Of a stretch of 64,000 nucleotides of DNA, positions 29,701 through 44,700 are shown piece after piece. Both the position numbers and the translations under genes were made by a program. The DNA lies in assembly GCA_004558185.1 (NCBI GenBank), contig SFDP01000010.1:1-64000 (forward strand). Direction: 5' to 3'. The first letter of the stretch is position 1, and each line of letters begins with the position of its first letter. A model generated the notes under the pieces. That model saw only the letters and a list, made by a program, of their open reading frames with translations. It was not told where the DNA came from and did no database searches. The stretch is from Lachnospiraceae bacterium (GTDB taxonomy: Bacteria > Bacillota > Clostridia > Lachnospirales > Lachnospiraceae).

Positions 29701-32700
29701 GAGAGCACCAAGTCGGTATTTGCTGCGGTAGAACAGGTTGCGGATGAACTGGAAGCGCAGATGGAGTCCTTCCAGCAGATCAATGCGGGAGTGGAGCACA
29801 TTAACGATGTGGTACAGACCAATTCAGCCACCAGTGAGGAATGTGCGGCAGCCAGTGAGGAAATGAGCAGCCAGGCAAGTATGCTGGATGAGCTGGTTTC
29901 GCAGTTTAGGGTCAGCGGAGCGAAAACGGTATAGGATAGAGAAGATACCAGGGGAACTGTTTCGGCAGTTCCCCTTTTGAATGAAGGAAATCCGGCTAAA
30001 GCGGCAGAAGGAGGTAAATATGGGAAAAGAAGAAAGGCTGCAGCAGCAGTTTGCGTTTTGCAGGGAAATCGACAAGGAAAAGCGAATAAAACGTCAGACC
30101 TATCAGTCAGACGCAAAGACCAGGGAGAACGATGCGGAGCACGCATGGCACATGGCGGTTATGGCTATCCTTCTGGAGGAATACAGCGAGGAGAAGATCG
30201 ACCTGCTGAAAACGGTGACCATGCTGCTGATTCATGATTTAGTGGAAATTGATGCAGGAGATACCTACGCCTATGACCCGGAGGCCAAAAAGACCCAGAA
30301 GGAAAGAGAAAAAAAGGCAGCAGACCGGATTTTCTCCCTGCTGCCCCCGGATCAGGGAGAACGGTTCAGAGCAATATGGGAAGAGTTTGAGGCATGGGAA
30401 AGCCCGGAGGCCTGCTTCGCCCATACTCTGGATAATGTCCAGCCCGCCATGCTCAACGATACCACAAAGGGAATTAGCTGGAAGGAGCACGGAGTGCGTC
30501 TGGAGCAGATCTTAGAGCGGAACAGAAGAACCGGCGAAGGGAGTGAAATCCTCTGGAAATATGCCAGAGAACACTTTATTGAGCCTCATGTGGGAAAGGC
30601 GATCATTCCTGAAAATTGTGCTAAAGTTTCCTTTGGAGAATCCGATAAACATAGTAAGGAAAGTTAACACAGTTTCATTTCCATAGTGAGGAGGAAGTTT
30701 ATGAGAATAGATGCGTACCAGCAGGTCCAGCAGGTATACAGTACCAAGCAGACCCACAAAGCGCTGAAGGAAGAACGCAGAAGCCTTCAGGACCGACTGC
30801 AGATCAGCAGTACGGGTAAGGATATTCAGGTGGCCAAGCAGGCGCTTGAGAATACTTCGGATGTAAGAAGTGAGGTGGTAGATCCGCTGAAGAGTAAGAT
30901 AGAAGCGGGCACCTATAAGGTAGGAGTGGATGCCTTTGCCGCCCGGTTGTTTGAGAAGTACAATGAATTACATCTGGGAAGTTTTTAAGGGCCATGACCC
31001 TTCAGAGGAAATTGATTTGATCAGGAGGGAATATCAGTGGCAAGTTTAATGGAGAATCTAATTGCCGTATTGCGGGAAGAAAGCAGTCAGTACGGTCAGT
31101 TATTGGAGTTATCCATGAAGAAGACCCCCGTCATTGTGGCGGGAGATTTAGAGAGCTTACAGCATATCACGGATGAAGAGCAAGACATTGTGGCAAAGCT
31201 CAACCGCCTGGATACGAAGAGGGCGGAGGTGACAAAGGATATTGCCAATGTATTGAACAGGGATGTTGCAACGCTGAAGCTGGCAGACATTATCGATATG
31301 TTAGGCCAAAGACCTGTGGAGCAGAAGCAGCTGGCCGAGGCTCACGATGAGCTGAAGCTGGTGGTTGAACAGATGGCCAGAGTGAACAGGCAGAATCAGG
31401 ATTTGATTCAGCAGTCTCTGGAAATGGTGGAGTTTGATTTGAATCTTATTCACTCTCTGCGATCTGCACCGCAAACTGCCAACTACAATAAAGGTGCCTA
31501 TGCGGCAGGAACCATGATCGGTACGAAAGCAGGCACCTTTGACGCAAAACAATAACATCTTTAGGAGGCGTGAGTTATGCCATCATTAATGGGAAGCTTA
31601 TACATAGGCGTATCAGGTTTACAAACAAGTCAGAATGCATTAAACACTACTGCACACAATATGAGCAATGCGGACACCACCGGTTATGTTCGCCAGCAGG
31701 TGCAGTTGGGAACCAGATTCTACAATACCATTGCAGTTAATCCCAAGGCCGTGTCCAATCAGCAGCTTGGGCTCGGCGTCTACTATTCCAAGGTAAAACA
31801 GGTAAGAGATTATTTCCTCGATCAGACCTACCGCAGGGAGTCTGGCCGAAGCGCATTTTATGAGGTGTCCTCGGGCGCTTTGGAAGAGGTCGAATATCTT
31901 TTGGACGAATTAAACGGAGAATCCTTCCAGGAATCGCTGGAGGATTTGTGGAGGTCGGTGCAGGAATTATCCAAGGATCCCAGCAGTGCCGTAACCCAGG
32001 GGCTTATGGTACAGCGTTCGGCACAGTTTTTGGAAAGAGCCCAGGCGGTGTATGCGGGCCTGGTGGACTACCAGAACAATCTGAACAATCAGATACAGGG
32101 AAAGGTAGACAAGATCAACAGCTATGCCGACCAGATTCTGGCATTGAATAAGGCTATTGTCAAAATTGAATCAGGAAAGATGGAAGAGGCCAATGATTTA
32201 CGGGATGAGAGAAACCGAATCCTTGACGAGCTGGCTACCATGGTGAAGATGACCTACAGCGAAGACATGATGGGCAACGTCAGTGTGCAGGTGGAGGGAG
32301 TTGACCTGGTCAAAGGGGAGATTGCCTATAAGATGGGACTGGATCAAGACGAACAGACCGGCTTCTATACCCCCTTCTGGATTCAGAATGCCAGCTATAC
32401 CATCAACGAAAAGGGAGAGAAGGTATACAATATCGAAGGAGCAGAGGTATTTGATCTGAATGCCGTTATTTCCTCCGATTTGGATACGGATATAGGCAGC
32501 CTCAAGTCCATGCTGCTGGCAAGGGGTGATCATAAGGCAGATTACCGTGATCTGGCAGAGGATAAATACGACAACAGCATCAGCCAGTCGGTTATTATGA
32601 ACATACAGGCGGAATTCGACCAGTTGATTCACAACGTCTGTACAGCCATGAATCAGGTTATTGCAGAAGCTGCAGAGGCGGCAACAGCCAAGAATCCTGA

Positions 32701-35700
32701 CAGCACTTATCTTAGGGATTCCCAGGGCAGACCGATCCAGATTTTCCAGAAAATCGGCTCCGATGGCTATACCAAGGATCCGGTTACCGGAAACTGGACA
32801 TACAATAACGAAGATGCAGACGATTATGCTTCCACCTATTCCGTGGCTAATCTGCAGATGAACAGCGAACTGATGCAGAATCCCAGTATGTTCGGGTTTA
32901 TTACCATGGATAATTCGGTGGATTATGAGACCATAGAGAAGCTGAAGACCAAATTCACGGAGGAATCCAATACCCTGAATCCCAATGTGAAGAAAAAGAC
33001 CAGCTTTGTGGACTATTACGGAGATTTGGTTGCCCAGATAGCCAATTCAGGAAAGGTTTATAAGAGCATCGTATTTAATCAGCAGGCTACGGTGAACGCC
33101 ACCTTCAGTGCAAGGGAACAGGTGATCGGTGTATCCAGTGACGAAGAACTGACTCATATGGTCAAGTTCCAGAATGCTTATAACGCATCCAGCCGTTACA
33201 TCAATGCCATAGACGAGATGCTGGCACATATCATTAATACCCTTGCCGTATAGGAATACCGCAGAGGAAGCCCTTAGAATAGAAGCACAGGAAGAAAAGG
33301 AGGCAGTCTATGCCATCTCAATTTTTTGGATTAACAATAGGATATTCAGGTCTGCTGGCAGCGAATGCGGCGCTGAATACCACGGGAAATAATATTTCTA
33401 ACGTAGAAACCGACGGCTACAGCCGTCAGAAGGTCAACCAGTCAGCAGCCGATGCTCTTCGTGTATTTACCACCTATGGCTGCGCCGGCGCCGGTGTGGA
33501 GGTGCTGGCCATTGAGCGGATCAGAGATGAATTTTATGACGTAAAGTATTGGAACAACAACACCAATACCGGTGAATATAGCATGAAAGCCTACTATATG
33601 AAGCAGGTTGAGGATTATTTTGCTGACAACAGCACCATTGAAGGCTTTAAAACCATTTTCGACCGAATGATGTCTGCTTTGGCAGAAGTGCAGAAGCAGT
33701 CCGGTTCGGACAGTACCAAGGCACAGTTTATCGGAAGTGCCTCCAGCCTTTGTGACTACTTCAACAGTATGGCAGCCAATATGGAGCAGGTACAGAAGGA
33801 TGTCAACCAGGAAATCAAACTGAAGATCGATGAGATCAATTCCATAGCAACGGAAATTGCCACATTGAATAAGCAGATCAATACCATTGAGCTTGACGGC
33901 AAGGCTCATGCCAATGAGCTCAGGGATGCCAGAACGAAGCTGCTGGATGAGCTGTCTGCCATTGTAGATGTGGAGGTAACGGAAACACCCATCGTTGATG
34001 CAACCAACCCCGACCGTTACACCGGAGCCAATCGACTGATCGTGAGGATAGCCGGAGGACAGACCCTGGTGGACAGCGGCGACTACCGCTCTCTGGAATG
34101 TGTGGCGAGAAAACCCGAAGAAAAGGTAAATCAGTCCGATATTGACGGCATTTACGATGTATACTGGGTAGCAAACCGCCTTACGGGAGATTTGGGAGAT
34201 CAGTTCAATCTTTATAATGGCGCCATGGGAGGAGAGCTTCGTGGCCTGGTACAGATGCGTGACGGTAATAATGGGGAGAACTTCCAGGGAACCGTTAATG
34301 ATATTCAGACCGTTGTAGACGGAGGTAAAACATATAAGGAAGTTAAGGTAAAGGTGACCAAGGATTACCTTTTAGATATGAACAAGCTGACTTTGTCCGA
34401 CACCGGAGGAAAGATCAACCTGGGGAATCAAGTATTCTACTTTACCGAATGGAAATATGATCAAACCACTCAGGAATACACTTTCAGAATCGATGAGAGT
34501 ATAAACAATGCCAATCTGACCACTACAAGAATGGGTAAGGAGGCCACCATCGGCGCCAGTGTAAAGTATCAGGGTGTGCCCTACTATATGGCGCAGATGA
34601 ACGAGTGGATAAGGACCTTCTCAGAAGCCTTCAATAAGATTTTGAAAGAAGGCTATGATGTAAAGGGAAATCAGGGAATACTGATGTTTACCGGAAATCA
34701 TGAGACCGATGAGGAGCAGTACCTCTTTAATGAAGGGCTAGCCCCTGGCAAAGATACTGTTTCCGTCAACGATGACAGCTACTACAGGCTGACAGCGAAA
34801 AACGCCAGTATATTAAAGGCAATGGTGAACGATCCGGATTTACTGGCTACTAAGGTGGGTCAGACGGAAGGGGTAGACGAATATAAGAATGTGGAGCGTT
34901 TGATCAAGATGATCAATGACAAAACGCAGGTGAGCTTCCGTGGGGCTTCCACCGCAGAATTTCTGACCTGTATCCTTTCCGATATTGCCCTGAATACCAA
35001 CAGTGCCAATACCTTTCACAGTAACTTTACCAATGTGGGAAAGGCCATTGACAATCAGCGGCTGTCCATTTCCGGCGTAGATCAGGATGAGGAAGCAGTA
35101 AACCTGGTAAAATATCAGAATGCCTATAATCTGGCTTCCAGAATGATTCAGACCATGACAGAGATTTATGACCGACTGATTTTACAGACAGGAGTATAGG
35201 AGGAGAATCATGAGAATTACGAATAAGGTTATGCAGAATAACTCCTTAACCAATATCAATACGAATAAGCTGTTACAGGACAAGCTGAGTACACAGATGG
35301 CTACGGAGAAGAAGGTGAACAGACCCTCCGATGATCCGGTGGTAGCGATTCGTGCCCTGCGTTTAAGAACCAACGTGAATCAGATTACCCAGTATTATGA
35401 GAAGAACGTACCCGATGCGGAGAGCTGGCTTAAGCTGACTGAGGATGCGATTTCTTCCATGACTGAAGTAATTACGGATATGTATGAGAATGCCACCAAG
35501 GGAAGCAATGAGAACCTGACGTTAGATGATAAGAGAACCATACTGACTCAGCTCAAATCCCTCAGGGATGAAGTGTATTCTACAGGAAATACGGACTATG
35601 CAGGCCGTTATATCTTTACCGGATATCGTACCGACAGCACCCTGACCTTTACTACAGACGAGACAAAAACCTATTCCATTACGGAACAGTTGGACAGCAG

Positions 35701-38700
35701 TATGCTGGATACCATTACCCATGTAAAGACGGGTGACCTGCTGGATATTAATGAGGCGAATTTTGCCGGAACAAATGTAGAGGAAAATGATATTGCATCT
35801 AACCAGATTCATCGGCTTCGTCTGTCTTATCAAAATGTAGGTGATGCGGCACCTGTTATTAAATATAATGAATATGATGCTGCGGCTGGTACGTATACAC
35901 CGACCGATATTACTTGTGATGTAGTTTCTCTTTATGATACGACTAATCCTTATGAGAATGTCGATCCAGATAAGGCTTATCTGATTAAGGAAACAGGCGA
36001 AATCCTTTTGGGTGAGAATGTCTATAAGAAATTAATGGATACTTCCGATGACCCGGCGACAGTAGCAAATGAGAAGGAGATTCAGGTAACCTATGAAAAA
36101 TCAGATTGGAAAAAAGGAGACCTGAAGCCGGAGCACTATTTTGCCTGTTCAGAGAAGAGAACACCTCCTTTAACGGATATTCAATACAATCAGAGCTATC
36201 TTGCCGGAACCCAGGAAAGACAGGCCATTGAATATGATGTGGGATTAAACCAGAGAATCCGGGTAAATACTACGGCAGACGAAATTTTCACCCATGATAT
36301 CGGAAGAGACGTAGATGATATGATTGCCTCCCTGGAGGAGTCCATAGCGATAGAGGAAATGGTAGCTAAGCTGGGGGATTTGCTTAAGGATACGGCCAAT
36401 ATCAACGATCCGGCAAAGAAGGAACAGTTGGAAAAGCAGTTGGCAGCAGCCAATAAGGCACTTACCTTCTCCAATGAGAAGACGCAGAAGCTCTTTGAAG
36501 GAAGCATCACCAAGATGCAGGGACATCTGGATACGGTGAATCTGGCCTCCACTCAGAACGGTACCAGAAGCCAGAGACTGGAGTTGGTTTCCAATCGCCT
36601 GATGAGCCAGAAAACGAACTTTGAAACCCTGCAGTCTGAGAATGAGGATGCAGATATCGCTGAGGTGGCAATCAAGCTGAACAGTGCAGGACTGACCTAC
36701 AATGCATCTCTGATGGCAACGGGTAAGATTTTACAGAACAGCCTGATGGATTTTATTTAACGAGGAGACACTAAATGAAGATAGAAACCAGAATTTTTGG
36801 TGAAATTGAAATCGATGACAGCAAGATTATTCGTTTCCCCGGGGGGATCATCGGATTTCCTGAAATGACGGATTTTGCACTGATCCATGACGAAGATAAG
36901 GGAAAAGATGCCCCCATACGCTGGCTGCAGTCCTTACAGGAAACCCAATTTGCCATGCCGGTTATGGATCCCCTGATCGTTTCCAGGGATTACAACCCGG
37001 AGGTAGAGGATGAGCTGTTAAATCCTATCCAAATTGAAAACCCGGAGGAGGTATTGGTGCTGGTGACCGTCAGTGTTCCCCGGGACATCACGAAAATGAG
37101 TGTCAATCTCCAGGCACCGATTATCATTAATGCAGAAAATAAGAAGGCGGCACAGGTAATCGTGGATACGGAAATTTATCCGGTCAAATACTATATTTAC
37201 GATACTTTGCAGCAAATGAAGAAGGAGGGTGAATAATGCTAGCACTTTCCCGTAAGAAGAATGAGGCTCTGGTGATTAACAACAATGTGGAAGTGACCAT
37301 TCTGGAGATTAAGGGAGATCAGGTTAAGATAGGAATTGAGGCGCCCAGAGAGGTTCCTGTCTATCGTAAGGAGGTATATCTGCAGATTCAGCAGTCCAAT
37401 AAGGAGGCTATGGATAATGCGATCAGCCAGGAAAATATGGATGCCTTAAAGAACTTGTTTTAAATCCGTATAAACTTTCCGGTTAAATTTTCCGATAAAT
37501 TATTTGAAATGAAAATGGTATCTATTCAGAGTTGTACAGCAGCGATTTTGCGAATGGGGTTCTGAATAGTTATAGAAAATGCAAACTTAGATGTCACATG
37601 GAGGTGATTACTATGGGAATGGAAGCGTTAAGCAGTATCTCGACTATGCAGAATCAGTCAGTGAGCAATGCTGTACCCACGACGAAAGCGAGCAGTGAAA
37701 CCACGGACGGGAACACTGCCGGTAGTGTTACAGTACCCAAAGTGGATAATGAAACGATTGCCGTATCTGAGAAGCAGGGAGAGAACAGCAGACAGAGCAG
37801 TGAGAGTGAGCAGAACAGTCAGAGCAATAATGAGGCGTTGAAGAAGGCTGTTGAGAACATCAATAAGAACCTGAGCAACTCAGAAGCAATATTTGGTATT
37901 CATGATGCCACCAACCGGGTCACCATTAAGATTGTGGACAAGGATTCCAAGGAAGTTCTTAGAGAACTGCCTCCGGAGAAGATCCTGAATATGATCGCCA
38001 AGGTATGGGAACTGGCCGGTCTTATGGTGGACGAGAAGGGATAGGAGGAAGCGTTATGCCGATGCGAGTTACAGGCTTGAACTCAGGGTTGGATACAGAG
38101 AGTATCATTACCGCCCTGGTTGAAGCAAAATCAGAGAAGAAGAATAAGCTAGTCAAGGCACAGACCAGGCTGGAATGGAAGCAGGATGCCTGGAAGGAAT
38201 TGAATAAAAAGGTATATTCATTTTATACCAAGACCCTGAGCAATATGCGTATGCAGGGTGATTACACGAAGAAGATTACGAAGTCCAGCAACGAAAGTGC
38301 AGTCAGCGTCATTACCGGCTCCAATGCGGCAAATGGAGTGCAGAATCTGGAGGTCATCAGTCAGGCGAAGTCAGGATATCTGACGGGTGCTGAGCTTCAG
38401 AAAGGTGGAAACAAGGCGAGTTACACCTCATCGACTAAGCTGTCTGAGATTGATGGGCTGAACCTAAACGGTGGAGAGAAACTGACGATTAAAGTCGGTG
38501 GTAAGGATAAAGAGATTGCACTTACAGGAGATATGACCATTAACAAGTTGGTCAGTGAACTTAGGAATGCAGGAGTCAATGCCAATTTCGATGAGAAGAA
38601 TCAGCGTTTCTTCATCAGCTCCAAGGAGACCGGAGCAGCCAATAACTTTAACATTACGGGTGATTCATCAATTTTGACAAGTCTGGGGCTTGAAGGCGGT

Positions 38701-41700
38701 GATTCCAATAAGATTGACGGTTCCGATGCCACAATCAAGCTGAATGGGGCTACCTTTACGTCGGACAGCAATACCTTTGAAATTAACGGGCTGACCATTA
38801 CCGTTAATCAGGAAACCAGTGAAAAGATTACGTTGAATACCACCGATGATACCGATGGTATCTATGATATGATTAAGAACTTCTTCAAGGAGTACAATGA
38901 ATTAATCATTGAAATGGACAGTCTCTACAATGCAGAATCCTCCAAGGGCTATGAGCCCCTTACGGATGAAGAGAAGGAGGCTTTGTCTGAGAAGGAGATC
39001 GAGAAGTGGGAGGAGAAGATCAAGAACTCTATCCTGCGTAAGGACTCTACCCTGAATACAGTATCCTCTGCCATTAAGCAGATTATGCTGCAGGGAGTGA
39101 AGATGTCGGATGGAAGCCAGCTTTATTTAAGCGAATTCGGCATTGGTACCTTGGGATATTTCAATGCAGGGGAGAATGAGAAGTCGGCCTACCATATCGA
39201 TGGTGATCCGGATGATTCCAATGTATCCAATAATGATGACAAGCTAAGGGCTGCCATCGCTTCAGATCCGGATAAGGTAACGGAATTCTTTTCCACACTC
39301 TCCAAGAATTTGTACGACAAGCTGTTTGACATGATGAAGACCACTGAGTACAGCAGTGCATTTACCCTGTATGATGACAAGCTGATGAAGGAAGAGTACA
39401 GTAGCTATACCTCTAAGATCAGCAAGCAGGAGGCTCTGATTAAAGCCTATGAGGATCGCTATTATAAGAAGTTTGCTGCGATGGAAACGGCTTTATCTAA
39501 GCTGCAGACAAAAGAAAATGCTCTTGCCGGTATGTTTGGCGGTTGATGCTGATCAGATAATAAAAGACCATTGCCCTTTTGCAATGGTCTTTTACAGTTG
39601 CAATTATAGGTAACGTTGGTGTATAATCTTGTTAAGGCATATTACCAAGGAGGAAAGGAAGTATGGCATTACCCAGTGCTTATGAGAAGTACAATAACAG
39701 CAAGGTCATGACTGCCTCACCGGCAGAATTAACGCTGATGCTTTATGATGGAGCGATCAAATTTTCCAATATTGCGATTATGGCAATAGAAGAGAATAAT
39801 ATTGAAAAAGCGAATAAGAATATCATCAAAGTACAAAGGATTATTGAAGAATTTCGCTCTACCCTGGATCGGAAGTATCCGGTTGCACAGGATTTTGACC
39901 GGGTGTATGTATACTTGCTCCGTCGGTTGCTGGAAGCCAATATGAAGAAGGATAAGAGTATTTTGGAGGAAGTCAATATGCACTTACGCTCCATGCGTGA
40001 CACCTGGAAAGAGGTTATGCGGATCAACAGGGAGAACCAGATAGGATGATGAACAATTACCTACAGATTTTGGAGGACAGCCTGAAGAAGAAGCTGGCGA
40101 TTCTGGAACAGATAGAGGAGAAGAGTCAGGAGCAGGCTCTTATGCTTAGAGACAGCGATGTGTCTCTCCAGCAGATCGATGAGAATATGGATGCTAAGGC
40201 CAGACTGATTGAGGAGCTGGAGCTGCTGGATAACGGCTTTGAAGGCCTGTATGAGAAGATCAGGGAAGAGCTTCTTCCCCAGAAGGAGCAGTACAGAGAG
40301 GAAATTCAGAGACTGCAGAAGCTGATTGCACAGGTGACGGAGAAGAGTGCCTCCATTCAGGCTCTTGAAGCCAGGAATAAGGCAGAGATCGAGCTGGTTT
40401 TCAGTAGAGAGAAGAAGAAGCTGCAGAGCAACAGGAATGCCTTGTCTGTGGCCAGCAACTATTACCAGAACATGAATAAGGTGAAGAACGTGGAGCCGCA
40501 GTTTCTGGACAGAAAAAAATAAGAGGGATAAGCAAGAATAAACCGGAGGGGATGTTGATTTCACAGCACCCCCTTTTTTGATTTCAATGAGAGGAAATGA
40601 TGAAAAGGACAGGACTTTTTTTGAGGATAATCCTGCCGGTTATGCTGCTGCTTTTGGCAGGCTGCCAAAGCAACAGGCAGGAAGAAGGCCGACAGGAGGA
40701 GAAGAGGCAGGAGGAGAGCAAAGAAGAGAAAACCGGACAGGAGGAAGGACTGCGGCTTCCCTATTTTACCGGAGTGGAGGACCTTTATGTGGTGCAGGGA
40801 AGCAGTATAGATTACAGAGCCAAAATCAAAGCCTTCGACTGCCGGGGAGAAGACTTGACGGAAAAAGTTTCAGTGGATGCCTCCGGGGTTATTCTTGACC
40901 AATGCGGTGAGTATGAGGTTTTCTATGAGGTGGAAGACCAGCAGGGAGAAAGAGCCAGAGCAGGCTGTAAGGTATATGTGGTACAGGGGGAGGCCGCATT
41001 ACCCCATATTTTGGATGAGCTTGAGCCGGCCTTCGTGCGAATCAGGAGTGAGGAAAAAGAGAAGGTTCTGTGGGGCAGTGGATTCATACTGGAGCTGGGA
41101 GAAGAAGGCATATTGATCATGACCAATGCTCATGTCCTTGGAGAGGGCGAGGTCTATGTCTATTTTTCTAATGGCAGTGGTGCAGGAGGAAGGATTTTGG
41201 GAAAGCAGGAAGCGCCGGACCTGGCAGTGGTGCAGATCGATAAGGATGAAATAGGAGAGCTGTGCCTGGAAGAATTAAAGAGGGTAGAGGCAGACTTGCA
41301 GCATTGGGATAATCTGAACCCGGATGATTTACCGGCAGCAGGATATCGTTGCCTGAATCCTGACGGTACCAAATGGATAGAAAAAACAGGAAAACTTTTA
41401 GAAAAGCAGGAGTGGCTGTGGGCAGTGGATTATCCGGTGGTAAGATATACCATGGAGAATGAAAGGGGAGCCTCCGGCTCAGCCGTAATCGACCAGTCCG
41501 GCAAGCTGATTGCCATGGCCTTCGGCGTCTCTAAGGAAGGAGACAGCACAGCCTTCTGGGGAATCGGCTTACCGGATATCATGTCCTATTATGAAGAGAT
41601 CAGAACAGCGGCCTTAAAAGACTGAGTCTATTCTTCTGTGGAGGTATTTCCGAAGAAATGACCAAAACGTGAAGCGATAGCCTGAATCCCCTTTTCATTG

Positions 41701-44700
41701 AGGTGGTAGTCATCCACCAGATATTCATCCCGGTTGTCTACCGTAATTACTCCATAGTAGTTGTCGATATAAGAAACACCGTTGCTGAGGATCACATTCA
41801 TCTGGTAGTTGAGGTAGTCCGGAATCGTTCCGTTCCCCAGATTCTGGATATCTCCGTCTACATAAAACTCGTCTATCGTCTTACCGCAGGCGGGGGTAGA
41901 CAGGATTACGGTACGAATGTGGGGATAGGTCTCATCAAGCAGCTTAAGGGAGGCGTTGAGAGAACCGCTCCAGGTTACCAGATTACTGTCGTTGTTAGGG
42001 TCATAGAGAGGGCGGTGATCAATATAGTCGCTCAGATCGTACATAATCACTATCATGTCTATCGTAGAAAAATCAAGACCCTTAAGCAGCTTTACGGTAT
42101 CCTCTGCATCAGAGCCAAGGGCACCGGCAGCCTGCTCCAGGGAGGTATAGTCACCGCTGCAGAATGCCTTTACAAGGGAATACAGACTTACACCATCAGC
42201 AGGATAGTCTGCCTGGTAGGCTTCATTCTTCAGGGATTGGAAGGAACCGGCAAAGGAGGCATCGTAGGCAACCCCATCCACCTCCCGGGCTAAGGCCTGT
42301 GCCAGACCGCCTTCTCCCTTATTATCGGCAAAGGGCGAGTTTCCCAGACAGAGAAGGGTAGTTACACCATCGTCTTCATGGCCCTCCAAACGGGAAGAGC
42401 TTAAGGGCTGAATATAATCCATGGTCTCCACATCAAATTCGGAGGTGTCCTCGTTAGGATCGTAGCCGGAGGCTTCTCCCTTATTCCAGAGCCACAGCTT
42501 TATGATGGCAAAAAGGAAAAGCGCCAGAATAACGATGAAAAAAATCAAGTGAAAATTAATGCTTTTTTTTTCCATAAATCTTAGACCTTCTTTCTTTAAC
42601 TGCTTGTCAGAATGCTAATCTTAGGCTACTATACATGATAGAAGAGTAAAAGTCCACTTTTCTTAAAAATCTTAAGAATTTTTTCAGATATGTGAGGTTG
42701 AGATGAAAACAGATCTTTCCCCCAGGCGCCTGCTTTTATTACAGGCTGTGATCATTCTTTATACCCTGTCCAGTGTGATGGCTAAATTCGCATCAGGACA
42801 GGAGGCTCCGGGCAGAATACTGTTCTTTTTCGGTATGGATCTATTCTTCCTGGGTCTCTATGCCCTGTTCTGGCAGCAGTTGATCAAAACGCTTCCTTTG
42901 TCCGTTGCCTATGCCAACCGGGCTATGGCTCTGCTTTGGTCGGCATTGTGGGCAAGGCTGATCTTCGGTGAAAAAATCGGAGTCAGACAAATGGGAGGGA
43001 TTGCCCTGGTCATCGTGGGGATTCTCATTATTAATGGAGAAAGAAGTGGAGCAGAGAGGGAGGAAAGGGCAGAATGAAGCAGGCATATTTTCTTTTGGCG
43101 GTTTGCTCGGTGTGCATTGCCTCTGTTTCCCAGATTCTGCTGAAAAAAGGAGCCCAACAGAGCTATTCATCAAGAATACGGGAATATTTAAACGGATACG
43201 TTATCACAGGCTACGGGATGCTTATGATTTCCATGGTTCTGACCATCATAGCCTACAGGAATCTTAGCTTTCTCAGCGTACCGGTGGTGGAGGCGCTGGG
43301 GTATATCCTTGTGCCGGTGCTCAGCTATTTTGTTTTTCGGGAGAAAATAACCCCTCGAAAAGCTGTGGGAATCCTGTTTATTCTGGGAGGAATAGCAGTA
43401 TATTATAGCTGACCTGCATTCAGCTCTCGATACCACTTGCTGTACTTGTACATACGGTAGGTGGTGGAAAGCTCCTTAAGGGAGGCCTCGCTGCTGCACA
43501 TTTCCGTAAGAAGAGCACGTTCTGAAGGATTCAGGTTGACATATTCCAGATAAGAAATCTGGAGCTCTGTCAGCTTCATGCTGCATCGGGGACAGAACAT
43601 CTTGTGACCGTTCAGCATATGAATACGTTTGCAGCGTTTACAAAAATGAACATACATCATGGTATATTTCCTCTTTTCATGGTGATTTACCTATATTCTG
43701 GCAGATTTTGCGATAAAGCTCAATTCGTTTTCATCGTTAAAATTCGATAAAATCTGCCATATTTTTCCGGTGGTTGAAAGGGAAGAGGGTTGATGGTATA
43801 ATGATACAAGTTTACATAAGGAATCCGTGTGTGAAAAACTCTGGAATAACAGGAGGAGTACATGAAAGGTTTTTTAAAAAAGAAAAAAGATCAGTCAGAA
43901 CAGGCAGATATGGAACTGGAGCTGATCAATCTGGATGAGACAGCCGGCTGGTCCAGACTGGAAGTGGCCCATGAGCTGAAGCGGCAGGAGGCTGCCGAAG
44001 GGGAAAGCCTGCAGGCAGACGTAGAAATGGCCGAGGAGCTTTGCCCGGATGAACTGCCGGAAAGAATGAAGACCATGATTCTGACAGAAGAAGCCGAGAC
44101 CATGGAAGCCGCAGAATCTGCGGTGGAAGCAGAATACGTGGAAGACGAATATGCGGAAGACGAATACATGGAAGACGGATATATGGAAGATGAATATAAC
44201 GAAGAAGAGGAACTGCCGGAGGCGGTAGAATATCTGACCATGGAAGAGGAAGAGGAGGAAGAAGAGGAAGAAGAACCCAGGCAGTTTGTCCGAAGACGCC
44301 GGAGGGGATGGTCTGCCCGCTTCAATACCATGGATAAGATTGTGGCGGGAACCGGCCTGGCCATTTTCGTTCTGGCAATCGTAACAGCGGTAGCTTTTTT
44401 AGGAAAAAGAGCCACCATGGAGCAGATCGAGGCTCTGGCTCCGGTAGGTGAGCAGCTTGAAACGGTAGGCATTTTAGGTGAGGATACCCTTTTAGCCGTA
44501 GGAGATGCCAGAAAAGCCATGGAGGAAGCTGCCAGCCTGGAGGAGGAGCTGCTGAAGGAGTACGAGGAAGAGGAATTGACGACAGAGGTAAAGGTGAGTA
44601 TGAAGCTCACCTCTGTTCAAAAGGATCTGAAAATAAAATTTATAAACAGTAAGAGCGGAAAGCTGGTAGGTAATGTACCCTTTGAGGTGCAGATTACGCC